From NCBI GenBank assembly GCA_038230895.1, contig JBBRMJ010000011.1, positions 1 through 36,077 of the forward strand: a stretch of DNA of 36,077 bases, read 5' to 3'. A model generated the notes under the pieces. It was not told where the DNA came from and ran no database searches. It was given only the letters and a program-made list of their open reading frames with translations. Within the stretch, counting starts at the first letter, position 1; each line of letters starts with the position of its first letter. Positions 21,019 to 29,244 of this stretch are shown here, piece by piece. Source of the stretch: JAJXTN01 sp038230895. Lineage in GTDB: Bacteria > Patescibacteriota > Saccharimonadia > Saccharimonadales > UBA4665. The translations under genes were made by a program, and so were the position numbers.

Positions 21019-21528
21019 ATGCCAGACGTACCAGACAAACAAGTAAAACGTTTACGAGCGCTAATCCAGGAAGCTGAGACCAATTTGGCTGCGGCCACAG
21101 AATTGCTTATCAGCTTAGTCGGCGATGATGAAAAAATCATCGCTATTGTTCGTGAAGACACACTTGGTAAGGTGATAGAGGGCGTTTTTGACGGCCAGAA
21201 CATGGTTGGCAGCGATGGCAAAATGTATCCCGTTCCCGCTAACTACGCCAGCAAGTCCAAGCTCGTTCAAGGCGATATTCTCAAATTGACCATTGCCGAG
21301 GACGGCGCATTCTTATACAAACAAATCGGCCCAATTCCTCGCAAGCAAGTCGTTGGCACGCTGATTCTCGAAGGCGGCCACTACTTCGTCGATGTTGCCG
21401 GCAAAAAATTACGTGTATTACTCGCCAGTGTGACCTATTTCAAAGCCAAGCCAGGTGACCAAGTCAGTGTCAACGTCCCCGAAGACGACAGCAACGCCGA
21501 GTGGGCCGCTTTAGAAGCAGCTCTGTAG
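21019..21528 (+). CDS. Conserved hypothetical, coiled coil plus OB-like beta domain
   Basis: 169 aa from the ATG at 21019; a GTG at 20986 preceded by AAGGGGG is an alternative start that would add 11 residues. The N-terminus (about 5-37) is a charged helix (KQVKRLRALIQEAETNLAAA). The rest is beta-rich: GKVIEGVFDGQNMVGSDGKM, YPVPANYASKSKLVQGD, FLYKQIGPIPRK, which I remember as a conserved unnamed protein in CPR genomes, and a second beta repeat GTLILEGGHYFVDVAGKKLRV. Function unknown. Stands alone between the rplJL terminator and dnaX. Confidence 0.75.
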   Translation: MPDVPDKQVKRLRALIQEAETNLAAATELLISLVGDDEKIIAIVREDTLGKVIEGVFDGQNMVGSDGKMYPVPANYASKSKLVQGDILKLTIAEDGAFLYKQIGPIPRKQVVGTLILEGGHYFVDVAGKKLRVLLASVTYFKAKPGDQVSVNVPEDDSNAEWAALEAAL

Positions 21529-21642
21529 TTTTTATCAGTAACGGCAGTATAAGTAACTGTCGAGGAGCCGCGCGATGATATGGTGCAACGCAGCAGTCTC
21601 TCCAAGCCACAAATAACAACAGCCTAAGCCGCTGCAAACCGG

Positions 21643-21648
21643 TATAAT
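21643..21648 (+). promoter_or_regulatory. -10 box 9 nt before dnaX
   Basis: A perfect TATAAT ends 9 nt before the dnaX ATG; no Shine-Dalgarno sequence lies between. Confidence 0.55.
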
Positions 21649-21657
21649 AGACAGTCT

Positions 21658-23217
21658 ATGGGACAGGCCTTATACCGAAAGTACCGTTCAAAGTCGCTTG
21701 ATGAAATCATTGGCCAGGAACACATTACCACCACGCTGAAACAAGCGCTGGCAAGTGGCCGAATTAGTCACGCCTATCTGTTTACAGGGCCACGTGGGAC
21801 TGGGAAAACGTCGATTGCACGCATCCTAGCGCATGAGATAAATCAGCTACCCTACACCGATGATAGTAGTCATATGGATATCATCGAGATTGACGCAGCC
21901 AGTAATCGCCGGATTGATGAAATACGTGAGCTGCGCGAGAAAGTCTATGTGGCGCCGACGAGTGCCAAGTACAAGGTCTACATTATCGATGAGGTGCATA
22001 TGCTCACAAAAGAGGCTTTCAATGCCTTATTAAAAACCCTCGAAGAGCCGCCAGCCCATGTGGTCTTCATCTTGGCCACCACCGATGCTCACAAACTGCC
22101 TGACACCATTGTCAGCCGAACTCAGCGCTTCAGTTTCAAACCCGTGGAAGCAGCAAAAGTCATTGCCCATCTGAAGACCATTGCCAAGCAAGAAAAACTG
22201 AAGGTAAGCGACGAAGCATTGAAACTGCTCGCAGACCACGGTGAGGGCAGCTTCCGTGATAGCATCAGCCTACTCGACCAAGCGAGCAGCGATGGTAACG
22301 CGGTCGAAGCCGATGAAATTCGCGATTTACTCGGGATCCCACCCGCAGCGGCAATTGACGAATTACTGGACGCAGTGCAGGCCGGTGATGCCCTCGCACC
22401 AGTGGTGCAAGCCCTGTCGACACTCGTGGGACGTGGCTACCAACCCGCTGCCATTGCCCAACAACTTGGCCAATGTCTCAGACAGCAACTCGTGTCCGGC
22501 ATATCACCTATCGCGGCCGACGACACCCTGGCATTATTGGCGGATCTCTTGGCCGTACCGGCAGCACATGACCCAGAACGTTACCTTGAGATTGTTTTAC
22601 TGAGGCCCCTCAGTGGCTCCGTTGTGGTCAAACCAGCGGTCGCAGCCAATAAGGCTGAGCTCCGGCCGAAGGCGGCAGTTGTAGCAGAGTTGATGGAGAC
22701 TACTGAGCCGTCAAAGCCAGTTGCTACTGCAAAACCTGTGGAGAAAATTACCCCTTTGCAGCCTGATGATGCCATATCTTCACCGACGGATGATGCGCAG
22801 CCTGAGGTAAAACTGGCTGAAGTCGAGCAACCGAGCAAGCCAGTAAAAAGTACCAAGCTCAGTCTAAATCAGACTATCTGGCCGGATATACTGGGAGCTC
22901 TCAAGCAAAATCATAATACGCTCTATGGGGTTATCCGCATGGCTCAACCAAACTTCAAAACCGGTGAATTGGAGCTAGCCTTTGCCTTTGCCTTCCATCA
23001 GAAACGCATCAGTGAGACCCGCAATCAACAACTATTGTCAGATATTATCCATAATTTGACAGGGCAGACCGTACGCATCACTTGTATCGTTGACAAGTCC
23101 GCCACGCCCCCCCAAACAACGCCTGCAAAAACCAAAGTGACACCACCACCGGCCGAAGAAGGCAATTTGGCAACCATAAGCAATATTTTTGGCGGCGGCG
23201 AGCTGCTAGAATCATAG
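21658..23217 (+). CDS. dnaX: DNA polymerase III subunit gamma/tau
   Basis: 519 aa. The AAA+ clamp-loader core has YRKYRSKSLDEIIGQ, Walker A GPRGTGKT (44-51), Walker B YIIDEVHML (108-116), NALLKTLEEPPAHVVFILATT and sensor/SRC-like VSRTQRFSF. It drives sliding-clamp loading at the fork. The four-cysteine zinc module that normally lies between Walker A and IDAAS is missing: residues 60-73 (EINQLPYTDDSSHM) take its place with no cysteine. The arginine finger C of the usual SRC motif is T (SRTQ). The C-terminal part (about 340-420) is a Pro/Lys-rich linker followed by a tau-like terminal domain. Followed 24 nt later by dnaB. Confidence 0.94.
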   Translation: MGQALYRKYRSKSLDEIIGQEHITTTLKQALASGRISHAYLFTGPRGTGKTSIARILAHEINQLPYTDDSSHMDIIEIDAASNRRIDEIRELREKVYVAPTSAKYKVYIIDEVHMLTKEAFNALLKTLEEPPAHVVFILATTDAHKLPDTIVSRTQRFSFKPVEAAKVIAHLKTIAKQEKLKVSDEALKLLADHGEGSFRDSISLLDQASSDGNAVEADEIRDLLGIPPAAAIDELLDAVQAGDALAPVVQALSTLVGRGYQPAAIAQQLGQCLRQQLVSGISPIAADDTLALLADLLAVPAAHDPERYLEIVLLRPLSGSVVVKPAVAANKAELRPKAAVVAELMETTEPSKPVATAKPVEKITPLQPDDAISSPTDDAQPEVKLAEVEQPSKPVKSTKLSLNQTIWPDILGALKQNHNTLYGVIRMAQPNFKTGELELAFAFAFHQKRISETRNQQLLSDIIHNLTGQTVRITCIVDKSATPPQTTPAKTKVTPPPAEEGNLATISNIFGGGELLES

Positions 23218-23241
23218 ACAGAAGACCACGAGAGGGAAATC

Positions 23242-24600
23242 ATGGAACCCGTTGCCCGTTTGCAGCCACCGCAAAACAGCGAAGCCGAAGCGTCATTGCT
23301 CGGTGCTTTGTTAATTGACAGCGACGCCATCGTCAAAATCGCCGACATTATCGGCCCCCAAGATTTCTATGAAAAACGTCACGAACGAATTTATGAAGCC
23401 ATCCAACAGCTGTACGAACACCACGAGGCCATCGACGTACTAACCTTATCCGATAAATTAAAGAATAATGGCTATCTAGAAATGGTTGGTGGCGCAAGCT
23501 ATCTCACCGAATTGACAAACTTCGTACCGACAGCCGCACATGTGGAACAGTATGCCGAAATCGTCGCACAAAAGGCCATGCGCCGCCGTCTCATCAACGC
23601 CTCGCAGGAGATGGTTGGCCTCGGCTACGACGAAACCAAGCAGCTCAGTGAATTAATCGAGGAGGCCGAAAGCCGCCTCTTTCAAGTCAGCCAACAACAC
23701 ATCAAACAAAGCGTCATCAGCCTGGAGACCATCTTAGCTGAGAGCTTTGATCGACTAGACGACCTCCACAAAGACAAGCAGAAGATTCGCGGCATTCCAA
23801 CTGGTTACAAGGATCTTGATAACATGCTGGCTGGTTTCCAACGCTCTGACCTGGTGATTCTGGCCGCCCGACCATCGATGGGCAAGACTGCATTGGCACT
23901 GAATTTTGCACACAACATCGCTGTACAATCTAATCAGCCCGTACTCATGTTCAGTCTCGAAATGAGCAAGGAGCAGCTGGTTGACCGCTTATTAGCTATG
24001 GAGTCAGGCGTCGATGCCTGGGCGCTGCGCACCGGCAATCTGACTGATGCTGACTTCGAGAAAATCGGCCAGGCCATGGGCACCCTGAGCGAAGCTCAGA
24101 TTTATATTGACGACAACCCTGGTATCACTGTCAGTGATCTACGCACCAAGGCGCGGCGTGAGGCTCATCAGCGCGAGCTAGGGCTCATCATTGTCGACTA
24201 TCTGCAACTGATGAGCGGTAGCAGCCGCTACGGCGGTGAAGGTAACCGTGTCCAAGAGATCTCAGAGATATCTCGCGGTCTCAAAGGCGTTGCTCGTGAA
24301 CTCAACGTGCCAGTCCTCGCACTCAGTCAGCTCAGCCGCTCGGTAGAAAGTCGTAGCCCGCAGATTCCGCAATTAGCTGACCTGCGCGAATCAGGTTCAA
24401 TTGAGCAGGATGCGGATGTTGTAGCATTTATTTACCGAGAGGAGTATTACAACCCCGATACTGATCGCAAGAAATTGGCTGACATCTTTATCAAGAAGCA
24501 CCGTAATGGCCCGACCGGGGGCGTTGAACTCTACTTCGATAATGAGAAGCAGCGTTTCCGCTCGGTTGATAGTCGGCGGCAGGACCCATTTGTCGGCTAG
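23242..24600 (+). CDS. dnaB: Replicative DNA helicase DnaB
   Basis: 452 aa. The N-terminal domain begins LQPPQNSEAEASLLGALLID; the RecA-like helicase domain has GIPTGYKDLDNMLAGFQ, Walker A ARPSMGKTAL (G214, K215, T216), MFSLEMSKEQL, LIIVDYLQLM and the C-terminal DLRESGSIEQDADVV and FIKKHRNGPTGGVEL. Hexameric helicase at the replication fork. No intein. RBS GAGGG 6 nt before the ATG. Adjacent to dnaX, another replisome component, and probably cotranscribed. Confidence 0.97.
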   Translation: MEPVARLQPPQNSEAEASLLGALLIDSDAIVKIADIIGPQDFYEKRHERIYEAIQQLYEHHEAIDVLTLSDKLKNNGYLEMVGGASYLTELTNFVPTAAHVEQYAEIVAQKAMRRRLINASQEMVGLGYDETKQLSELIEEAESRLFQVSQQHIKQSVISLETILAESFDRLDDLHKDKQKIRGIPTGYKDLDNMLAGFQRSDLVILAARPSMGKTALALNFAHNIAVQSNQPVLMFSLEMSKEQLVDRLLAMESGVDAWALRTGNLTDADFEKIGQAMGTLSEAQIYIDDNPGITVSDLRTKARREAHQRELGLIIVDYLQLMSGSSRYGGEGNRVQEISEISRGLKGVARELNVPVLALSQLSRSVESRSPQIPQLADLRESGSIEQDADVVAFIYREEYYNPDTDRKKLADIFIKKHRNGPTGGVELYFDNEKQRFRSVDSRRQDPFVG

Positions 24601-24614
24601 ACCAAGCCGACCTG

Positions 24615-24620
24615 TATAAT
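24615..24620 (+). promoter_or_regulatory. -10 box 10 nt before the membrane glycosyltransferase
   Basis: A perfect TATAAT preceded by TG ends 10 nt before the ATG at 24631. Confidence 0.45.
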
Positions 24621-24630
24621 AAACGTAAGC

Positions 24631-25830
24631 ATGAAGAAACGACTGAAACAATTCCGCATCTTTCTCCGAGACAATTGGCGTATGATACTGACCATTATGG
24701 CTGGCCTCGCCGTCTTTTATTGGCTGTTGCTGCACCGATTAGGTACGCTGACTGGTGGTTTAAGCGCCCGGGAAGCTCAGGCGGCAAATGACACCTATGG
24801 TTGGTATGGCCTCTATCACCACCCGCTATATTTGCCCCTCAATATAGTGCGCTCCATCGTCTTTCACCTACCAGGCCATCATGGGCAACTTTTGACTCGG
24901 TTGCCAGAAGTCGCGTTCGGCGCGTCAGCAGTTATTGCCTTCGCCTGGCTGACGAAACTCTGGCACGGTACGCGCACTGCCTTACTGACCACTGCTTTGT
25001 TTGCCACGAGCGCCTGGTTACTGCATGTGAGTCGGCTCGCCACGGCCGATGTGTTGTACCTATTAGCACTGCCGACCTTGTTACTGGGTATTGTGGCCGG
25101 GCAACGTCGACCCACCCAAGCGATAGTCTTCTATGGCAATATCTTGCTTTGGGGTAGCCTGCTGTATCTCCCTGGCGCCATCTGGCTGATTGCCCTGGCG
25201 GTATTCTGGCAGCGAAGTGCGATTAAACAGGGGTGGTTGCACTTTACCAGGCTGTCACAGCGGGCGCTGTATGTATTCGCCGGACTCGTTTGGGTACCAC
25301 TGTTATCAATTGATCTGACGCGACCCCATATCTGGCAGACATGGCTGGGATTACCTGCACATATAGTGTCACCGCTGACTCTCCTAAAGCAGTTCGGCGG
25401 CGTCTTCCTGCATCTTTTTGTCCGAGGTCCACAATATCCGGATATCTGGTTGGCCCGTGCTCCCATACTCGACATCTTCACTTTAGTACTCTGCCTCGTC
25501 GGTATCTACTTCTACATCCGACACTGGCGCGTCAACCGCAGTCGTGTACTTGCCAGCTTCTTCGTTGTCAGCGCGCTACTAGTCGCCCTAAATGGCCCAG
25601 TTGGCCTCAGCCTGCTTGTGCCGCTGCTGTATATCTGCGCTGCGACAGGTATCGCCTTCCTTTTGCATGAATGGTTGAAAGTCTTCCCGTTCAATCCGCT
25701 GGCACGAGGGCTTGGCATTGGCTTAGTTGCCGTCGCTATCAGCCTCAGCTGCGTGTACAATCTACGGGCCTATTTCGTTGCCTGGCCGAATACGAGCACG
25801 ACCGAGACTACCTTTCGGTATCATCGCTAA
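24631..25830 (+). CDS. Multi-span membrane glycosyltransferase (GT39/ArnT-like fold)
   Basis: 399 aa with about nine to ten hydrophobic segments. The first luminal loop after the first helix carries LSAREAQAANDTYGWYGLYH, the place where GT-C enzymes keep their acidic catalytic residue, and LLTRLPEVAFGASAVIAFAWL matches the second-helix region of dolichyl-phosphate-mannose/ArnT-type transferases. Shorter than full-length PMT enzymes and lacking a large C-terminal domain. Likely transfers a sugar from a lipid carrier to an envelope acceptor; substrate unknown. It is monocistronic or heads the YbaB-recR group. Confidence 0.7.
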   Translation: MKKRLKQFRIFLRDNWRMILTIMAGLAVFYWLLLHRLGTLTGGLSAREAQAANDTYGWYGLYHHPLYLPLNIVRSIVFHLPGHHGQLLTRLPEVAFGASAVIAFAWLTKLWHGTRTALLTTALFATSAWLLHVSRLATADVLYLLALPTLLLGIVAGQRRPTQAIVFYGNILLWGSLLYLPGAIWLIALAVFWQRSAIKQGWLHFTRLSQRALYVFAGLVWVPLLSIDLTRPHIWQTWLGLPAHIVSPLTLLKQFGGVFLHLFVRGPQYPDIWLARAPILDIFTLVLCLVGIYFYIRHWRVNRSRVLASFFVVSALLVALNGPVGLSLLVPLLYICAATGIAFLLHEWLKVFPFNPLARGLGIGLVAVAISLSCVYNLRAYFVAWPNTSTTETTFRYHR

Positions 25831-25835
25831 GCAGT

Positions 25836-25841
25836 TATACT
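25836..25841 (+). promoter_or_regulatory. -10 box upstream of ybaB-recR
   Basis: TATACT lies 24 nt before the ATG at 25866, leaving a short leader that includes the AGAGGAG ribosome-binding site. Confidence 0.35.
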
Positions 25842-25865
25842 AAAGAGTACTAAAGAGGAGAAGAG

Positions 25866-26159
25866 ATGAGCCGATTTGATCAAGCCAAGATGCTGATGAA
25901 GATGAAGAAAATCCAGAAAGAACTACAGAAACAGATTATTACGGTTGAGCAGGGTGACGGGGCTGTCAAAGTCGAAATTAGTGGCGATCAGAAGTTGAAA
26001 AAGATTCACATTGATCCCGAATTTGTAGACCTCGAAGATATTGGACAACTCGAGCGTTGGCTGGAGGATGCTGTCAAAGAAGCGATCTCAGAAAGTCAGA
26101 AAATCGCAGCCGAAAAAATGCAGCCGATGATGGGTGCTCTAGGCGACCTCGGTCTCTAA
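25866..26159 (+). CDS. YbaB/EbfC family nucleoid-associated protein
   Basis: 97 aa. Typical family text: FDQAKMLMKMKKIQKELQKQ, VKVEISGDQKLKKIHIDPEF and a C-terminal helical tail AEKMQPMMGALGDLGL. These small dimeric proteins bind DNA and are usually encoded between dnaX and recR. Here ybaB-recR keeps that pairing but is separated from dnaX by dnaB and a membrane gene. RBS GAGGAG upstream. Confidence 0.93.
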   Translation: MSRFDQAKMLMKMKKIQKELQKQIITVEQGDGAVKVEISGDQKLKKIHIDPEFVDLEDIGQLERWLEDAVKEAISESQKIAAEKMQPMMGALGDLGL

Positions 26160-26170
26160 GCAGGCACACC

Positions 26171-26776
26171 ATGCAAATGTTACCGCCGGCTCTGACCGAT
26201 CTGATTGATGCTTTCGGGCTGCTTCCCGGTGTCGGACCACGCACGGCCGAACGATATGCCTATTATCTGGTGCGCCACAGCAGTGATTCACCGCAGAAGA
26301 TTGCCGGCGCATTACAGGCTTTGGGTGGTGGTATTGGCTACTGCGCCAAAACGTTTGCGCTCGTACCAGCCGGTCAGGAACTGTCAGATCTGTACACCGA
26401 TCCTCGACGCGACAAACAGACCATCGCCATCGTTGCCGAGCCATTCGATCTGGTGGCACTCGAGAAAACCGGCCAGTTCCATGGTACCTACCATGTATTG
26501 GGCGGCTTGGTATCGCCTATCGACGGCATCGGTCCAGAGCAGCTGCACATCAACGAACTCATCAAGCGGATCGACGAAGATAAAGTGGAAGAAATCATCC
26601 TGGCCACCAATGCCAGCGTCGAAGGAGAATCCACAGCCTTATACATCCAACAACAGCTTGGTGAACGCGACGTCAAGATTACCCGTCTCGCACGTGGTCT
26701 GCCCATCGGGGTTGACCTGGAATACGCCGATCAGATCACTCTCGGTCGAGCACTTGAAGGCCGGCAAGTACTCTGA
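26171..26776 (+). CDS. recR: Recombination protein RecR with degenerate zinc finger
   Basis: 201 aa from the ATG at 26171, 11 nt after ybaB. The N-terminal helix-hairpin-helix (FGLLPGVGPRTAERYAYYLV) and the TOPRIM part (IAIVAEPFDLVALEKTGQF, LGGLVSPIDGIGPEQL, EIILATNASVEGESTALYI) are well conserved, as is the C-terminal RLARGLPIGVDLEYAD. RecR works with RecO/RecF to load RecA. The four-cysteine zinc finger is reduced to one cysteine (C58); the expected partners are T61, S72 and Y75, although the loop length is almost kept. Confidence 0.95.
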   Translation: MQMLPPALTDLIDAFGLLPGVGPRTAERYAYYLVRHSSDSPQKIAGALQALGGGIGYCAKTFALVPAGQELSDLYTDPRRDKQTIAIVAEPFDLVALEKTGQFHGTYHVLGGLVSPIDGIGPEQLHINELIKRIDEDKVEEIILATNASVEGESTALYIQQQLGERDVKITRLARGLPIGVDLEYADQITLGRALEGRQVL

Positions 26777-26800
26777 TTTGGTCATTCTGAGCAATAAACC

Positions 26801-26806
26801 TACAAT
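26801..26806 (+). promoter_or_regulatory. -10 box 6 nt before the DHH phosphoesterase
   Basis: TACAAT ends 6 nt before the ATG at 26813 (3 nt before the ATG at 26810); no RBS. Spacing supports the second ATG. Confidence 0.4.
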
Positions 26807-26812
26807 TATATG

Positions 26813-27862
26813 ATGTACACCGAAGCCGATCAGATCAAACAACTCGTGGAAGCAGCACACAGCATCGTCATCGTGCAAGCCGACAACCCAGATGGCGACT
26901 CGCTCGGCAGTGCACTGGCGCTGGAACAGATACTTGGTGACCTCGGCAAAGAGCCCTATCTCTACTGTGGCGTTGATATGCCGGGCTATCTGCAATACCT
27001 GAGCGGCTGGGACCGCGTCCAAAAGGATTTACCTAAGCAATTCGATGCCAGCATTATCGTTGACGCCTCGACCATGACCTTGCTCCAAAAACTTGTCGAT
27101 TCCGGTCAGAAAGGCTGGTTGGCCAGTAAGCCCTGCATCGTTCTTGATCATCACACCATTGTTGAGCAGCCGATTGACTTCGCTCAAATCAACCTGACGG
27201 ATGCAACTCGAGCTTCAACCGGAGAACTCATCTATCTCCTCTGCAAACAGCTCGACTGGCCGCTATCGGTACCAGCGCAGGAATTCATCATGACCACTAT
27301 TCTGGGCGATACGCAGGGCCTCACCAACCAACTTACTAGCTCGGAGACTTACCGCATTATGGCCGAACTGGTCGACGCTGGTGTTGATCGCCCCAAAATC
27401 GAGGAATTACGACGTGAACTGAGCAAAATGCCACCGGAAATCTTCAAATACAAGGCTTCACTGATAGCGCACACCGAATTTGCACTCGAAGGCCAACTAT
27501 GTACCGTCACCGTGCCTCAAGTCGAAATCAATCAATACAGCCCGCTCTACAACCCCGGACCACTTATTCAAGGCGACATGCTGCAGACGCTTGGTGTCAA
27601 GGTTGCGATTGTCTTCAAGACTTATGATGATGGCAAGGTGACAGCGGCTATTCGTTGTAACCCCGGTTATGGTATTGCCGCTGAGTTGGCTGACCACTTT
27701 GGTGGTGGGGGACACCCGTTTGCGGCCGGGTTCAAAGTTGTGAGTAGCAAACAATTTACCGACATCAAATCAGAATGTATCACGCAAGTCAGCCAATTAC
27801 TTGCTAAAATTGAAGCAGGAACCACCGATGAGACTGTACAACACGTTAACCAAACAGATTGA
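26813..27862 (+). CDS. DHH/DHHA1 family phosphoesterase (NrnA-like)
   Basis: 349 aa (350 from the overlapping ATG at 26810). The DHH domain has NPDGDSLGS (25-33), IIVDAST as motif II, and LDHHT (D112-H114) as motif III. The C-terminal DHHA1 domain has the substrate-binding GGGGHPFAAG. NrnA-like enzymes degrade nanoRNAs or cyclic dinucleotide products such as pApA. The histidine that starts motif I in most members (HxxPDxD) is alanine here (A23), so one metal ligand is missing or replaced. The gene overlaps cysS by 35 nt. Confidence 0.88.
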   Translation: MYTEADQIKQLVEAAHSIVIVQADNPDGDSLGSALALEQILGDLGKEPYLYCGVDMPGYLQYLSGWDRVQKDLPKQFDASIIVDASTMTLLQKLVDSGQKGWLASKPCIVLDHHTIVEQPIDFAQINLTDATRASTGELIYLLCKQLDWPLSVPAQEFIMTTILGDTQGLTNQLTSSETYRIMAELVDAGVDRPKIEELRRELSKMPPEIFKYKASLIAHTEFALEGQLCTVTVPQVEINQYSPLYNPGPLIQGDMLQTLGVKVAIVFKTYDDGKVTAAIRCNPGYGIAAELADHFGGGGHPFAAGFKVVSSKQFTDIKSECITQVSQLLAKIEAGTTDETVQHVNQTD

Positions 27863-29240
27863 TGAGATAGTGCCACTGCAGGCACCGAATGTGACTATTT
27901 ACACCTGCGGACCAACCGTCTACGACTATCCACATGTCGGTAATTGGTTCACTTTTATCCGCTACGATCTGTTAGTGCGCACTCTCAAGGCTAGTGGTCA
28001 AACGCCCAAATGGGTGATGAATATCACAGATGTTGGGCACCTGGTAAGTGATGCCGATGACGGTGAGGACAAGTTAGAGAAGGGTGCCAAGCGGGAAGGC
28101 AAGACCGCCTGGGATGTCGCGAAATTCTACGGTGATTACTTCAATGAAGGCCTTAAACGCCTGAATTTTCTTGAGCCAGATTATTTACCGAAAGCCACTG
28201 ACCATCTCCCTGAACAGATTGAAATGATACAGACACTGCAAGAGAAGGGCTTCACCTACCTTATTGACGATGGCGTCTACTACGACACCAGTAAATTCCC
28301 GAAGTACGCCGATTTTGCTCAACTAGATCTCGAAGAGCAACAAGCCGGTGCCCGAGTCGAAGTAAACCACCAGAAACGTAATCAGACTGATTTCGCGCTC
28401 TGGAAGTTGTCACCACAAGGCCAACAGCGCGACATGGAGTGGGATAGTCCTTGGGGCAAAGGTTTCCCGGGCTGGCACATCGAATGTTCAGCCATGAGCC
28501 GCAAATACCTCGGCGACACCTTAGATATCCACTCCGGCGGCATAGATCATATCCCCGTCCATCACAGCAATGAAATCGCCCAATCCGAGGCTGCTACCGG
28601 CAAACCCTTCGCCAACCACTGGATGCACACCAATCACATCTTGATTAACGACGAGAAGATCGCCAAAAGTGCTGGTAATGGCATCACCCTAGAAGACATC
28701 GAAGCCAAAGGCTACTCCCTGGAAGCCTTCCGCCTCCACGTCCTAGAATCCCACTACCGCAGCCAAAGCAAATTCAGCTGGGACAGCCTCGAAGCCGCCC
28801 AAAACCGTCTGAGAGGTTATCAAGCATTCGCGGCACTCCGCTACCAAACTGTTGTTTACGATGAGGCTCGACACCCTTTGCAATATGAATCATTGGCCAC
28901 CTCCCAGATTGCGATAACAGAAGCTTTGGAAAACGATTTGAATACCCCTAAGGTGTTATTCGAACTGAGTGAGCTTTGTGAGCAGGCCACCTTACGAAAC
29001 GTCGATAACAATACTGGCGATGCTTTTGTTAGCTACTTGCAATTTATTGACGCAGTCTTGGGGCTAAACCTAGGCCAGGCATCTGACATATCAAATGTCC
29101 AGAAAGATATCCTTGACGCACGAGAGCGAGCACGCCTAGCAAAAGACTGGTCGAAAGCGGATGATTTACGAAGACAGCTTGAATCGCAGGGCATTGGAAT
29201 CCGAGATACGCAACATGGTGCTATCTGGTTCAGATCGTAA
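27828..29240 (+). CDS. cysS: Cysteinyl-tRNA synthetase
   Basis: 470 aa from the ATG at 27828, which has AGGA upstream; the earlier in-frame start at 27801 is deeper inside the preceding gene. Class I signatures are HVGN (36-39) and KIAKS (in LINDEKIAKSAGNG). The zinc site is kept: C27 in TCGPTVYDYP, WHIECSAMS, and HHSNEIAQ with the His and Glu ligands, although the first Glu of the usual HHENE is Ser. Attaches cysteine to tRNA-Cys. Runs tail-to-tail with the AI-2E-type transporter gene, only 4 nt apart. Confidence 0.96.
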   Translation: MRLYNTLTKQIDEIVPLQAPNVTIYTCGPTVYDYPHVGNWFTFIRYDLLVRTLKASGQTPKWVMNITDVGHLVSDADDGEDKLEKGAKREGKTAWDVAKFYGDYFNEGLKRLNFLEPDYLPKATDHLPEQIEMIQTLQEKGFTYLIDDGVYYDTSKFPKYADFAQLDLEEQQAGARVEVNHQKRNQTDFALWKLSPQGQQRDMEWDSPWGKGFPGWHIECSAMSRKYLGDTLDIHSGGIDHIPVHHSNEIAQSEAATGKPFANHWMHTNHILINDEKIAKSAGNGITLEDIEAKGYSLEAFRLHVLESHYRSQSKFSWDSLEAAQNRLRGYQAFAALRYQTVVYDEARHPLQYESLATSQIAITEALENDLNTPKVLFELSELCEQATLRNVDNNTGDAFVSYLQFIDAVLGLNLGQASDISNVQKDILDARERARLAKDWSKADDLRRQLESQGIGIRDTQHGAIWFRS

Positions 29241-29244
29241 TCGG

